This document shows, in pieces, positions 25,794-34,163 of a stretch of 64,000 nucleotides of DNA (position 1 is the stretch's first letter; each line of letters opens with the position of its first letter). The notes beneath the pieces are model-generated. The model was not told where the DNA came from and searched no databases. It saw only the letters and a list, made by a program, of their open reading frames with translations. This DNA is from Robertmurraya sp047302285 (GTDB lineage Bacteria > Bacillota > Bacilli > Bacillales > Cytobacillaceae), in NCBI RefSeq assembly GCF_047302285.1, contig NZ_CP154845.1:3038001-3102000 (forward strand), read 5' to 3'. Made by a program: the position numbers and the translations under genes.

Positions 25794-26687
25794 CTATTTT
25801 CCATGACCGCCATCTCCCTCCACATACTCCTTAATCAAATCAACAAATGCTTGGACCTGTTTCAATTTAAAGGCCGATTCGTAACCAATTAAGGATGTAT
25901 CCCGTTTTAACGGTTCACCATTTTCATCCAGGAGGGGGATTTTAAAAATGTCTTGTTCTCCTCCATTAAGAGTGATCGCCGGTAAAATCGCATAGCCGAT
26001 TCCATTAAAGGCCATTTGTTTGCATGTTTCGATTTGGTCAACGACAATTGTTCGTTTTGGCATCGTTTGATACTGTCGATGCCACCAATCTTGGATTTCT
26101 TGATAATAATTGGAATCACTTTTAAATTGGATAAAGGGACGATCTGTTTTCATCACATCCTCAGTGGATGTAATTTCTTTATCAACTAAATACAAGTGAT
26201 CTTCGAACAAGGGAATATTGATCCCTTTCCAGTCCGGAGTACCACGAACGATGCCAATATGGACATGATCCTCATACATCGATCGCAGAATCTCACTACT
26301 CCAGCCTGTTACTAAAGAAACTTTTGCATGAGGGTAACGTTCAACGAATTTTTTTAACACCTTAGGGAGCCAATTCTGACTAACAATATTTGCCACCGCA
26401 ATCTTTAAAGTACCATACACTTCTGAATTCATGGCACTTATCGATTCTTTCACTTTTTCCTCTTTTTCCAAAACCTCATTCACAAACTTAATGACCATTT
26501 CCCCCGCTGGAGTTAAAGTTAGACCTTTTTGTGAGCGAATAAAGAGCTTCGTCCCCCATTCTGCTTCTATCGTTTGCAGCCTTTGGCTAAGTGCAGGCTG
26601 GGAAACAAATAAACGCTCAGACGCTTTTCGCATATTCATTTCAGCAGCTAACACGGAGAGAAGATGAAATGCTGATAATGTAGACAT
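25794..26687 (-). CDS. ccpC: LysR-type regulator CcpC
   Basis: A 297-residue LysR regulator with an N-terminal winged helix (MRKASERLFVSQPALSQRLQTIE) and a periplasmic-binding-like effector domain. The sequence follows B. subtilis CcpC closely along its length (for example RSQKGLT, WLPKVLK, FIQFKSDS and QIETCKQMA), a citrate-responsive repressor of citB and citZ. Position between dapH and ykuL fits B. subtilis, although the ykuN-ykuP flavodoxin genes are absent here. The MFS gene upstream on the same strand is an addition relative to B. subtilis. Confidence 0.9.
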   Translation of the reverse strand: MSTLSAFHLLSVLAAEMNMRKASERLFVSQPALSQRLQTIEAEWGTKLFIRSQKGLTLTPAGEMVIKFVNEVLEKEEKVKESISAMNSEVYGTLKIAVANIVSQNWLPKVLKKFVERYPHAKVSLVTGWSSEILRSMYEDHVHIGIVRGTPDWKGINIPLFEDHLYLVDKEITSTEDVMKTDRPFIQFKSDSNYYQEIQDWWHRQYQTMPKRTIVVDQIETCKQMAFNGIGYAILPAITLNGGEQDIFKIPLLDENGEPLKRDTSLIGYESAFKLKQVQAFVDLIKEYVEGDGGHGK

Positions 26688-26711
26688 AGAATCACCTTCT
26701 TCATTTTGACT

Positions 26712-28229
26712 TTAATTGGCTCTTTCCCTCTCCTTCTTTGGTAGAAAAAGAATAAGAGCAAAACTTATGATGGCAAAGATAAGGACCGCTATATAAACCG
26801 TATGAATGGAAAAAGTTAATCCTTCCTGTAACACTTCTTTTACTCCTGGAGACAACGCATTTCTTTGATCTTCATTTAATAAAATATTGGCAGCGTCGAT
26901 CGTGAGATCTTCAGAGACTGCTTCACCTTGCTTCTTTATATATGAAAGTAGCTGACTATTAAGAATTCCTCCTAAAAGAGCAGCTCCAATCGTATTTCCT
27001 AAATTTCGCATAAACATATTTGCCGCTGTGGCCACACCACGTTGTTCCCACCCGACCGTACTTTGGATCGAAACAATAAAAGACGTCGTCGTCATCCCCA
27101 TCCCCACTCCGACAAAGAAGGATGCCGCTGCGGCCCAAACCGGTCCCATTTCTGGAGATAAGAAAACAAACATGATTCCACCGATCATTAAGGTCACGCC
27201 ACCTATAATCGCCGTGATTCTAAAACCAATTTTCAATAGAAGATTCCCTGCCACTGTCGCCGCAATCGGCCAACCAATCGACATCGTTGTTAACGTGAAG
27301 CCAGCAACAATCGGAGGCTGTTCCATTACACCTTGAACAAATGCCGGGAGGAAACTCGAAATACCTATTAACATGACTCCTGTTGTAAGAGATGTCATAT
27401 TCGCTATAAAAATAGAACGCTCTTTCCAAATCGAAAAAGGCATCATTGGTTCTAATGCACGCTTCTCTTGAAACACAAATAGTGGAAATGCGATCAAGGT
27501 AATAGCGATTAAGATTAATACTTGAGGCGAATTCCACTCCCAATGGGTTCCACCCTCTACTAATAGAATCATAATGGCAGAAATCGCAATCGTTAAAAGA
27601 ATAGCACCTTGATAATCAATTTGATGCTTTTTCTTTTCCACCTTTTCATGTAAAAACATGCTAATACCAATAATCGCTAAAATCCCTAATGGTACGTTTA
27701 TCCAAAAAACATACTGCCAGCTCACATATTGGACTAGGATTCCACCTATCGCTGGACCTAAAACGGCCGATATTCCCCATACACTAGATAAATAACCTTG
27801 AATTTTTGCTCTCTCTTCCATTGTATAAATATCACCAACGATGGTACTGGCGATAGGCATTACCGCTCCAGCACCAAAGCCCTGGACAAAACGGTAGATA
27901 ATCAGCATGGTCATTGATTCTGCAAACCCACAAAGAATCGAACCAATTAGAAAAATGACGATACCTATAATTAAAATCGGCTTACGCCCATATAAATCCG
28001 ATAACTTCCCGTAAATTAACACGGTTACAGCATTCATTAATAAATACGAAGAAAAAATCCAGCTATAGCGTGTAAAACCACCTAGATCTCCTACAATTGC
28101 TGGCATAGCTGTTGCCACAATCGTTGCTTCAATCGCTGCCATAAACATGGCTAACATAACAGCTGCTAGTACAAATGGTTTCTTCGTTTGTTTCTTCATC
28201 ATTTTTTGACTATGTACTACGCCTTCCAT
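26712..28229 (-). CDS. MFS drug exporter, DHA2 family (14 helices)
   Basis: A 505-residue major facilitator protein with 14 predicted helices. Motif A is KLSDLYGRKP (after helix 2), and helix 5 carries the antiporter motif C-like GPAIGG. It resembles EmrB/QacA-type proton-driven multidrug exporters. ATG 28229 is chosen because GAGGTG lies just upstream and the extension to 28247 lacks a ribosome site. A 24-nt gap separates it from ccpC, so the two may be cotranscribed. Substrate unknown. Confidence 0.85.
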   Translation of the reverse strand: MEGVVHSQKMMKKQTKKPFVLAAVMLAMFMAAIEATIVATAMPAIVGDLGGFTRYSWIFSSYLLMNAVTVLIYGKLSDLYGRKPILIIGIVIFLIGSILCGFAESMTMLIIYRFVQGFGAGAVMPIASTIVGDIYTMEERAKIQGYLSSVWGISAVLGPAIGGILVQYVSWQYVFWINVPLGILAIIGISMFLHEKVEKKKHQIDYQGAILLTIAISAIMILLVEGGTHWEWNSPQVLILIAITLIAFPLFVFQEKRALEPMMPFSIWKERSIFIANMTSLTTGVMLIGISSFLPAFVQGVMEQPPIVAGFTLTTMSIGWPIAATVAGNLLLKIGFRITAIIGGVTLMIGGIMFVFLSPEMGPVWAAAASFFVGVGMGMTTTSFIVSIQSTVGWEQRGVATAANMFMRNLGNTIGAALLGGILNSQLLSYIKKQGEAVSEDLTIDAANILLNEDQRNALSPGVKEVLQEGLTFSIHTVYIAVLIFAIISFALILFLPKKERERAN

Positions 28230-28318
28230 ATAACACCTCAAATACAAAATTGAGCCTCCTAAATTTTAGGAGGCTATAGACTAAATACATATTATGTGCT
28301 TAACTGAAATCCATTTCA

Positions 28319-28762
28319 TTACACCGATTTGGAAGAAGTCAATTGATTTAATTGGATCAAAACAGATCTTCTCGTTAAGATTCCTTCAAATATTCCTTCG
28401 ATACTTTCAACACAAAGAAAAGGATGATCGATTAACAACGTTAAACAAGATTTGATATCCGAATCAATTTGGATCCTAGGGATTTCTCGATTCATCACTT
28501 CTTCTACACGTTGTTTCTCCAATTGTTCAAATTCAATTCGCTCAAGCCCGAGTATCGAGTCCATAATTAACGGAGTACTTATAAGTCCCTGCAGCTTATA
28601 TTGCGGGTCTAAAACTGGAATTGCTGAATAACCGCTTTTTGTTAAAACTAACAACGCGTGTTCTAGACTATTTTTCACTTGAACATGCGCAACCCGTTCA
28701 GAAGGGATCATCAAATCTTTAATGTTAATCTCCAAAAACTCTCCACTGTGAAGATCTATCAT
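28319..28762 (-). CDS. cbpB: CBS-domain cyclic di-AMP receptor CbpB/DarB
   Basis: A 147-residue protein made of two CBS motifs (about 12-70 and 80-140). Segments VAHVQV, HALLVLTKSGYSAIPVLDP and LGLERIEFE match B. subtilis YkuL, now CbpB or DarB, which binds cyclic di-AMP and in the apo form stimulates Rel and pyruvate carboxylase. Placed between ccpC and ykuJ as in B. subtilis. Confidence 0.9.
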   Translation of the reverse strand: MIDLHSGEFLEINIKDLMIPSERVAHVQVKNSLEHALLVLTKSGYSAIPVLDPQYKLQGLISTPLIMDSILGLERIEFEQLEKQRVEEVMNREIPRIQIDSDIKSCLTLLIDHPFLCVESIEGIFEGILTRRSVLIQLNQLTSSKSV

Positions 28763-28871
28763 AGTCGAAAACTCCCCATTAATGTTTTCATTCTATTTTA
28801 TTCTATCACAGTTTCTCAGGCGATGCTTCTTTTGAACATCCTAGATCATCCTAAAGTGTTAAAATTTTCAG

Positions 28872-29015
28872 TTACCCTTTACTCGTATGAATATTTCTCA
28901 CTTCATACTGGCATTGTGGACACTTATAAATCACATTTTGATTCGACTGTGCTGTTAAAACATGATCCATTTCTGTCATGTAAGAGCATTTTGGACATTT
29001 TACAGTTGGCAACAA
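28872..29015 (-). CDS. Possible 47-residue zinc-ribbon protein
   Basis: A short frame with two Cys-x-x-Cys pairs (VKCPKC and YKCPQC) about 27 residues apart, a classic zinc-ribbon layout, between cbpB and ykuJ. TTG 29015 is proposed because GGAG lies 9 nt upstream; an alternative TTG is at 29030. There is no ATG that keeps both cysteine pairs. In B. subtilis the small gene ykzF and ykuK lie in this interval; I cannot confirm identity with either. Confidence 0.4.
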   Translation of the reverse strand: MLPTVKCPKCSYMTEMDHVLTAQSNQNVIYKCPQCQYEVRNIHTSKG

Positions 29016-29088
29016 ACCCCATCGCTCCAATCCATTTATTTAGTACGTGAATCTTATTCGATGAGCAAATGTCTTAATCAGTAAACGG

Positions 29089-29325
29089 TTATTGAATTAA
29101 ATCAAAAATTTCAATTGTGATCATATCAATATTGTCAAATTGGTAACGCTTTGGCTTTTCTTTTTCGTTGTATACTTCAAGTTCGAACGTTTCCGTCTTA
29201 GGGTGGTATGTAACCTGACACTTTCTTTCGCCATTAACCTCAAAAAAGCGTTGTGCAGATTCTCCTGTGCCCCCTTGTTCTTGAAGACTCTTTAAACGGG
29301 TGATGATACCTTGTAACTGTGACAT
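29089..29325 (-). CDS. ykuJ: YkuJ family protein (DUF1797)
   Basis: A 78-residue protein starting MSQLQGIITRLKSLQEQGG. ATG 29325 is preferred to an upstream start because AAAGGAGAGG precedes it and the family starts here. FFEVNGERKCQVTYHP and the C-terminal FDNIDMITIEIFDLIQ are diagnostic for YkuJ/DUF1797. Function is unknown. It is the last backbone gene before the accessory region: in B. subtilis ykuI is next, while here ykuI is 29 kb away. Confidence 0.88.
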   Translation of the reverse strand: MSQLQGIITRLKSLQEQGGTGESAQRFFEVNGERKCQVTYHPKTETFELEVYNEKEKPKRYQFDNIDMITIEIFDLIQ

Positions 29326-29522
29326 GTTCCCTCTCCTTTCACAAACAAAACCATGTATGATATGCAATACGCTTTATACTTAGGTTTCTCTTTTGACATG
29401 TTTCTATCCATATGTAATAATTTCAGAAAATTCAAGTTATTAACTTTACATGCCAATATTAACAGCATAAAATAAGAGATAGGTTTGTACAAGGAAAAGC
29501 TCTGAAATGGAGGGATTTTTTT

Positions 29523-30476
29523 TTGAAAAAGGTCGAAAAACTGTTTGAAAACCTTTACCTAATTGACGGCTATGATCTTGATATGAAGGAAAGAACAGGT
29601 ACATATGTGTTGACGGAGCGTGATTTGACGATTGTCGATACAAGCGCTAGCCCATCTGTTCCACATATTATTGATGGAATTGAAAAATTAGGCTTCTCGC
29701 CTAAAGATATCAAGTACATTGTCGTTACTCATATCCATCTTGATCATGCCGGTGGCGCAGGTCTCCTTCTGCAGCAATGTCCTGATGCAAAGGTGATTGT
29801 TCATCCAAAAGGAAAAAGGCATTTAGCAGACCCATCAAGGTTGATTGCTGGAGCAAAAGCCGTCTACGGAGATAAATTTAATCGCTTATTCGATCCGATC
29901 ATTCCAATTCCTGAGGAAAAATTACTCGCAATGAACAATGAAGACATTTTAACAATTAGCGAGGATTGTTCACTAACCTTTTATGATACACCTGGTCATG
30001 CTAATCATCATTTTAGCATCTATCATCCAAAGTTAAATGGAATGTTTACGGGGGATACTGCTGGGATTCGTTACACTGCCCTGCTTAAAGATCAGATAGA
30101 GTTTTATTTACCATCTACAACCCCTTCAAATTTTGACCCTGTAAAAATGAAGCAATCAATTAGTTTTTATCGTTCTAAGAACTTAGATTATATCTTTTTT
30201 GGTCACTATGGCATGTCACGAAACCCAGAAGAGGTCTATAGACAAGTTTCTAATTGGCTCAACCCCTTTATTGAAGTCGCAAAAGAAGCATTTGAAAAGG
30301 GAAAATCCTTCGATGAAATGATACATCTAACTAAAGAAGGAATTTTTAATATTATTTCACGACATCTAGATGAATTTAATATTCCTAGAGACCACGAAAT
30401 TTACGACATTCTTACACTTGATATTGAAGTTTGTTCTATGGGACTAATTGATTATGTTTATAAGGAAAATAAATAG
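29523..30476 (+). CDS. MBL-fold metallo-hydrolase
   Basis: A 317-residue metallo-beta-lactamase-fold hydrolase with the full zinc motif HIHLDHAGG (near residue 75), a downstream His in DTPGHANHH and the Asp of FTGDTAG, so two metals can be bound. Start TTG 29523 follows ATGGAGGGA. This glyoxalase-II-like subgroup hydrolyses thioesters, lactones or esters, but the substrate cannot be read from sequence. It is the first gene of the accessory region, on the plus strand, converging on the alcohol dehydrogenase gene over a perfect terminator. A role in lactone or thioester hydrolysis for the neighbouring pathway is possible but unsupported. Confidence 0.75.
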   Translation: MKKVEKLFENLYLIDGYDLDMKERTGTYVLTERDLTIVDTSASPSVPHIIDGIEKLGFSPKDIKYIVVTHIHLDHAGGAGLLLQQCPDAKVIVHPKGKRHLADPSRLIAGAKAVYGDKFNRLFDPIIPIPEEKLLAMNNEDILTISEDCSLTFYDTPGHANHHFSIYHPKLNGMFTGDTAGIRYTALLKDQIEFYLPSTTPSNFDPVKMKQSISFYRSKNLDYIFFGHYGMSRNPEEVYRQVSNWLNPFIEVAKEAFEKGKSFDEMIHLTKEGIFNIISRHLDEFNIPRDHEIYDILTLDIEVCSMGLIDYVYKENK

Positions 30477-30482
30477 AATAGC

Positions 30483-30510
30483 GAAACCACCTTTTTAAAG
30501 GTGGTTTCAA
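30483..30510. terminator. Bidirectional terminator between the MBL gene and the alcohol dehydrogenase gene
   Basis: Perfect palindrome GAAACCACCTTT / AAAGGTGGTTTC, almost without a loop. Confidence 0.8.
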
Positions 30511-30519
30511 AGATTGAAA

Positions 30520-31572
30520 TTATATTCCTGAATATGATGGTCTCACTAATATCTTGGCTTGTTTCTTATCATTTATTAATTGATAAAATCCCTCATCAAC
30601 AATATCGTTTAGTTGGATTTTTTTCGTGACAACTTGTTTAACGTCCAATCTACCACTTGCAATCATCTGAATTACTTGAGGAAAGACATTTCGGTAAGCC
30701 AAAGTAGACGTTAAATCAGCAGCCTTAAACATTAACATCCCCATGTCAATTTTAATCGGTTTTGCATATGTTGCGAGTGCCATTACCTGACCACCTTGAC
30801 GTACAATTGTCATTGCATTTGTCATAGCTGCTTGGGCTCCAGCACACTCAAATACTACATTTACACCTCCGCCTGTCAATTCAAAAATAGTCGGAATGAT
30901 GTCTTCCCGTTGACCATCGATAATCGTTGTTGCCCCTAATTCTTTTGCCTTTTGCAGTCGTTCCTCAGACAAATCGACTACTATTATTTGTGTAGCTCCA
31001 GCCGCTTTAACAGATAATAGAGTCAGTAATCCAATTGGGCCTGCTCCGAAAATCGCAACAGAATCACCAGGTTTCAACTTGCTCTCTCTCACTCCATAGA
31101 ATGCAACTGCAGTCGGTTCCACTAATGCCCCCTCTTCAAAGGAAACATTTTCTGGAAGCACGTGTACCATATTTTCATCAACAATAACATATTCGGCAAA
31201 ACCGCCATCCCTTTGGATGCCGATAAATCCTACAAGCATACATTGATTATAATAGCCACTTTTACATGCATCACATTCTTTACAATAAATGAGAGGTTCA
31301 ATTGCAACGCTTTCTCCAACTTCATAGCTAGTTACACCATCACCAACCTCCACAATCGTTCCCGAGAATTCATGGCCCAGTGTTAGCGGAGGTTTTTGTC
31401 CAGTTAATGGATGTGGTTCTTCCATGGGCAGTCCATGTGAAAAGACATGAAGGTCACTACCACAAATTCCTGCCCATTCAACCTTGACTTTAATTTTACC
31501 TGCTGAAACAACTGGTTCTTCTATTTGTTCAACTCGAACATCCTCAGCTCCATATAGTATTGCAGCTTTCAT
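30520..31572 (-). CDS. Zinc-dependent secondary alcohol dehydrogenase (butanediol dehydrogenase-like)
   Basis: A 350-residue medium-chain dehydrogenase. Catalytic zinc ligands are in CGSD (C37) and GHEF (H67-E68); the structural zinc loop has four cysteines (C97, C100, C103, C111); the NAD-binding loop is GAGPIG (176-181). The closest family I recognise is (R,R)-2,3-butanediol dehydrogenase/sorbitol dehydrogenase. Beside a BVMO it may oxidise a secondary alcohol to the ketone used by that enzyme, or handle the alcohol released by the esterase. Last gene of module I, with 32 nt to the upstream SDR gene. Confidence 0.85.
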   Translation of the reverse strand: MKAAILYGAEDVRVEQIEEPVVSAGKIKVKVEWAGICGSDLHVFSHGLPMEEPHPLTGQKPPLTLGHEFSGTIVEVGDGVTSYEVGESVAIEPLIYCKECDACKSGYYNQCMLVGFIGIQRDGGFAEYVIVDENMVHVLPENVSFEEGALVEPTAVAFYGVRESKLKPGDSVAIFGAGPIGLLTLLSVKAAGATQIIVVDLSEERLQKAKELGATTIIDGQREDIIPTIFELTGGGVNVVFECAGAQAAMTNAMTIVRQGGQVMALATYAKPIKIDMGMLMFKAADLTSTLAYRNVFPQVIQMIASGRLDVKQVVTKKIQLNDIVDEGFYQLINDKKQAKILVRPSYSGI

Positions 31573-31604
31573 TTTCTCATCCCCTTATTAAATAATACCT
31601 TCTC

Positions 31605-32381
31605 TTAAAAGAACTTACTAAAATCCGGATAACCGCTTGTTGCCCAAGCCCCATCAACGATTAGACTAGCACCATTAACATATGAGGCATCCTTGCTAAT
31701 TAAGAATAACGCTGGTCCAGCTATTTCTTCCGGTTGTGCCCCTCGATTCATAGGAATTCGTTCCAAATAGGCTTGATGAATTGCCTCAACACTTGTCACA
31801 GCAGCAGTAAGAGGAGTTAATACCAGTCCTGGGTGAATGGCATTTACACGAATATTGAAGCGTGCTAATTCTAATGCCGCATTTTTTGTTAACATTTCAA
31901 CTCCAGCTTTAGAGGATGAGTAGGCACTTCCTGCATACATTGGTACTTGAGCATTTAAGGAAGCTACGTTTACGATAGCCCCTCCCCCATTTTCTTTCAT
32001 ATACCTCGCTTGATGCTTTATGCATAAAAATACACCTTTTAAACATAAATCTACAGTAAAATCCCAATCAGACTCTTCTAATTCTGTAATCGTTCCTGTT
32101 TTAGAAGCTCCTGCTACATTAAAAGCAATATCGAGTTTTCCAAATGTATCAATTGTTTTTTGTACCATTTCTATTACTTCATTTTCAATAGTAACATTTA
32201 CTTTAAGTCCAAGTACCCGTCCTTTAAATTCACTTTCTATTTCTTTTAACTTCTCTGTATTTAAATCTGCAATAACTACTTTTGAACCTGCCTCAATCAA
32301 CCTTTGTACAATCGCATATCCAATCCCAGATGCTCCTCCGGTTACTAATGCAACCTTATCATTAAAATCCTCATACACCAT
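31605..32381 (-). CDS. Short-chain dehydrogenase/reductase
   Basis: A 258-residue classical SDR. The cofactor loop TGGASGIG (14-21), the NVAG structural motif, and the catalytic Ser141, Tyr154 and Lys158 (YSSSK) are all present. An Asp at the end of beta 2 (IADLN) favours NAD(H). It lies between the MFS and alcohol dehydrogenase genes in module I. A ketone/alcohol oxidoreductase role fits; the substrate is unknown. Confidence 0.85.
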   Translation of the reverse strand: MVYEDFNDKVALVTGGASGIGYAIVQRLIEAGSKVVIADLNTEKLKEIESEFKGRVLGLKVNVTIENEVIEMVQKTIDTFGKLDIAFNVAGASKTGTITELEESDWDFTVDLCLKGVFLCIKHQARYMKENGGGAIVNVASLNAQVPMYAGSAYSSSKAGVEMLTKNAALELARFNIRVNAIHPGLVLTPLTAAVTSVEAIHQAYLERIPMNRGAQPEEIAGPALFLISKDASYVNGASLIVDGAWATSGYPDFSKFF

Positions 32382-32499
32382 TTTAATTCTCCTCTCATTT
32401 TTCTATCTTTTATCAATCATAATAAGGATATCAGTTAACAACTCCCCTAAAATTAATTTGATAGTTTATCGGATACATTCTATTTCGGAATTTCAAACT

Positions 32500-33894
32500 C
32501 TACATTTTGGCACTATTCTTCTTCCCTTGAAATCCTACGACATTATTAGGGATCAATGGCATGAATAAAAGAGCTACCAAAGCTACAAGTGTGAGAATTA
32601 GTGCGGTAGTTGAAACTGCACTTGCACCTTTACTTACAACTAACATGGTGTATGTCAAAATGACAAATGAACCTCCGATATTGGAGATTGTATTTTCTGC
32701 TGTACTGAAAGTAAAAGTAGTTACGCCAATTCGAGCTAAATTTGCTTCTGACAATACAATCGTCTTCCTTGCTGGCCCTAAAATTCCAAAACCTAAGCCA
32801 ATTACGATTACTGAAAGGGCAAAATACAATACAGAAGTATCTAAATTTACCATTATAAACATGCCCATCCCAGCAATGACTAAAAGAGTACCTGAGGACA
32901 TCGTCCTACGAGCCGAAAACCTCGCAATTGCTTTTCCAGATAAATAACTTCCTACAGCCGTTGCCACAAAAAATAGCATTTGTAATATCCCCACAATAGT
33001 TGATGGCTTTCCTTGTATATCTTGAATATAAAAAGTTAACAAATACAAAGTTCCTACATTAATTGCATTTGTAAATAAAACAATTGCTGCCGGTACCCAA
33101 AAATGCCGGTTAGTTACATAATCAATATCTAGTAATGGTTCAGTTTTCTTCTTTTGAACAATAAACAATACAATTAGAGAAATGATAAAAATGACGAAGG
33201 ATGGTATCCACAATGAGGTTGTTGTCCCGAAAGAATTAAGAATTAATGGAATGGATGCTAGACCACTTAAAGATAATAACAATAAAATAGCACCACCAAC
33301 ATCAAACTTGGATTTAACTCCCGTATCGTTTGGTAATGATTTAGCAAATAAATAAATCGCTATAGCAGAAAATATGGCAGAAGCCCAATAGTTTGCAGTC
33401 CAATGAACAGCGTCAGTAAAGAAACCTCCTTTAATGGGAGCAAGAGCATTTCCAATAAGAATAATAATAGACATGATAGCAAGTTTTTTACCACGCTCCT
33501 CTTCAGCAAAAATCTTTCCAATAAAATTGAATCCTAACGGTATTGTCGCAGCTCCAGATACACCTGTTAGAAAGAAACCAAAAACTGCTACACCAAAAGA
33601 AAGTGCCGGAGAAATAGCGATTATAATGGCACCAAATAACATAATAAAGGCACCCAAAACACCAACTTTCTTAGGTCCATAATTATCCGACATCCATCCA
33701 AATAAAGGTTGAAATATAACCATCGCCATCGCAAATATTCCCTGTGGCCACAAAGCATATCCAGCGGTTAATTCAAAGGTCTGAATTAGTTTTGGTATTA
33801 CTGGTACACCTGAAGTTACAGTAAAAATGATCATAACAATGGCTAGACATACCATATAAAATCTTCTATTAATTAACTTGCTTTCTTCTTCCAA
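32500..33894 (-). CDS. MFS transporter, 14-helix DHA2 type
   Basis: A 464-residue major facilitator protein with 14 predicted membrane helices. The loop after helix 2 reads GWMSDNYGPKK, a motif A variant. TTG 33894 is chosen because AGGAG at 33903-33907 sits 8 nt upstream; the GTG at 33903 and ATG at 33900 would overlap or crowd that ribosome site. Within the ketone-oxidation module it could import the growth substrate or export a toxic intermediate; direction cannot be inferred. A 270-bp gap separates it from the BVMO gene and includes a 13-bp inverted repeat. Confidence 0.8.
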   Translation of the reverse strand: MEEESKLINRRFYMVCLAIVMIIFTVTSGVPVIPKLIQTFELTAGYALWPQGIFAMAMVIFQPLFGWMSDNYGPKKVGVLGAFIMLFGAIIIAISPALSFGVAVFGFFLTGVSGAATIPLGFNFIGKIFAEEERGKKLAIMSIIILIGNALAPIKGGFFTDAVHWTANYWASAIFSAIAIYLFAKSLPNDTGVKSKFDVGGAILLLLSLSGLASIPLILNSFGTTTSLWIPSFVIFIISLIVLFIVQKKKTEPLLDIDYVTNRHFWVPAAIVLFTNAINVGTLYLLTFYIQDIQGKPSTIVGILQMLFFVATAVGSYLSGKAIARFSARRTMSSGTLLVIAGMGMFIMVNLDTSVLYFALSVIVIGLGFGILGPARKTIVLSEANLARIGVTTFTFSTAENTISNIGGSFVILTYTMLVVSKGASAVSTTALILTLVALVALLFMPLIPNNVVGFQGKKNSAKM

Positions 33895-33980
33895 AACCAT
33901 CACTCCTGAACATGTTTTATTCTGAGCTTGTTCAAACTTTTATCTATACATAATCAGTAAACTTCTCTTTTCTAGGAATA

Positions 33981-34044
33981 AATGGTCAAGATCTCTCGAC
34001 AACCTTTCTTCAAGTACTTTGCATTAAAATGATCTTGACCATTG
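33981..34044. repeat. 13-bp inverted repeat downstream of the BVMO gene
   Basis: AATGGTCAAGATC (33981-33993) and GATCTTGACCATT (34032-34044) form a perfect long-loop hairpin in the BVMO-MFS spacer. There is no T-run, so it is not a typical terminator. Confidence 0.6.
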
Positions 34045-34163
34045 AAAAATTAAAATTCTAAAAGATATTTAGTATCTCTAGTAGTGAAAGTTAAATGATT
34101 CTATTAATCTATTATCAGGAAATGGCTTGCCCTGGTAAACTGCTTACACACCTATCTTTTCAG

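Noticed and set aside
32020..32568. 182-codon plus-strand open frame opposite the SDR gene
   Set aside because: It is antisense to a well-supported SDR with complete catalytic motifs, has no ribosome site and translates to low-complexity Ser/Thr/Ile-rich sequence.
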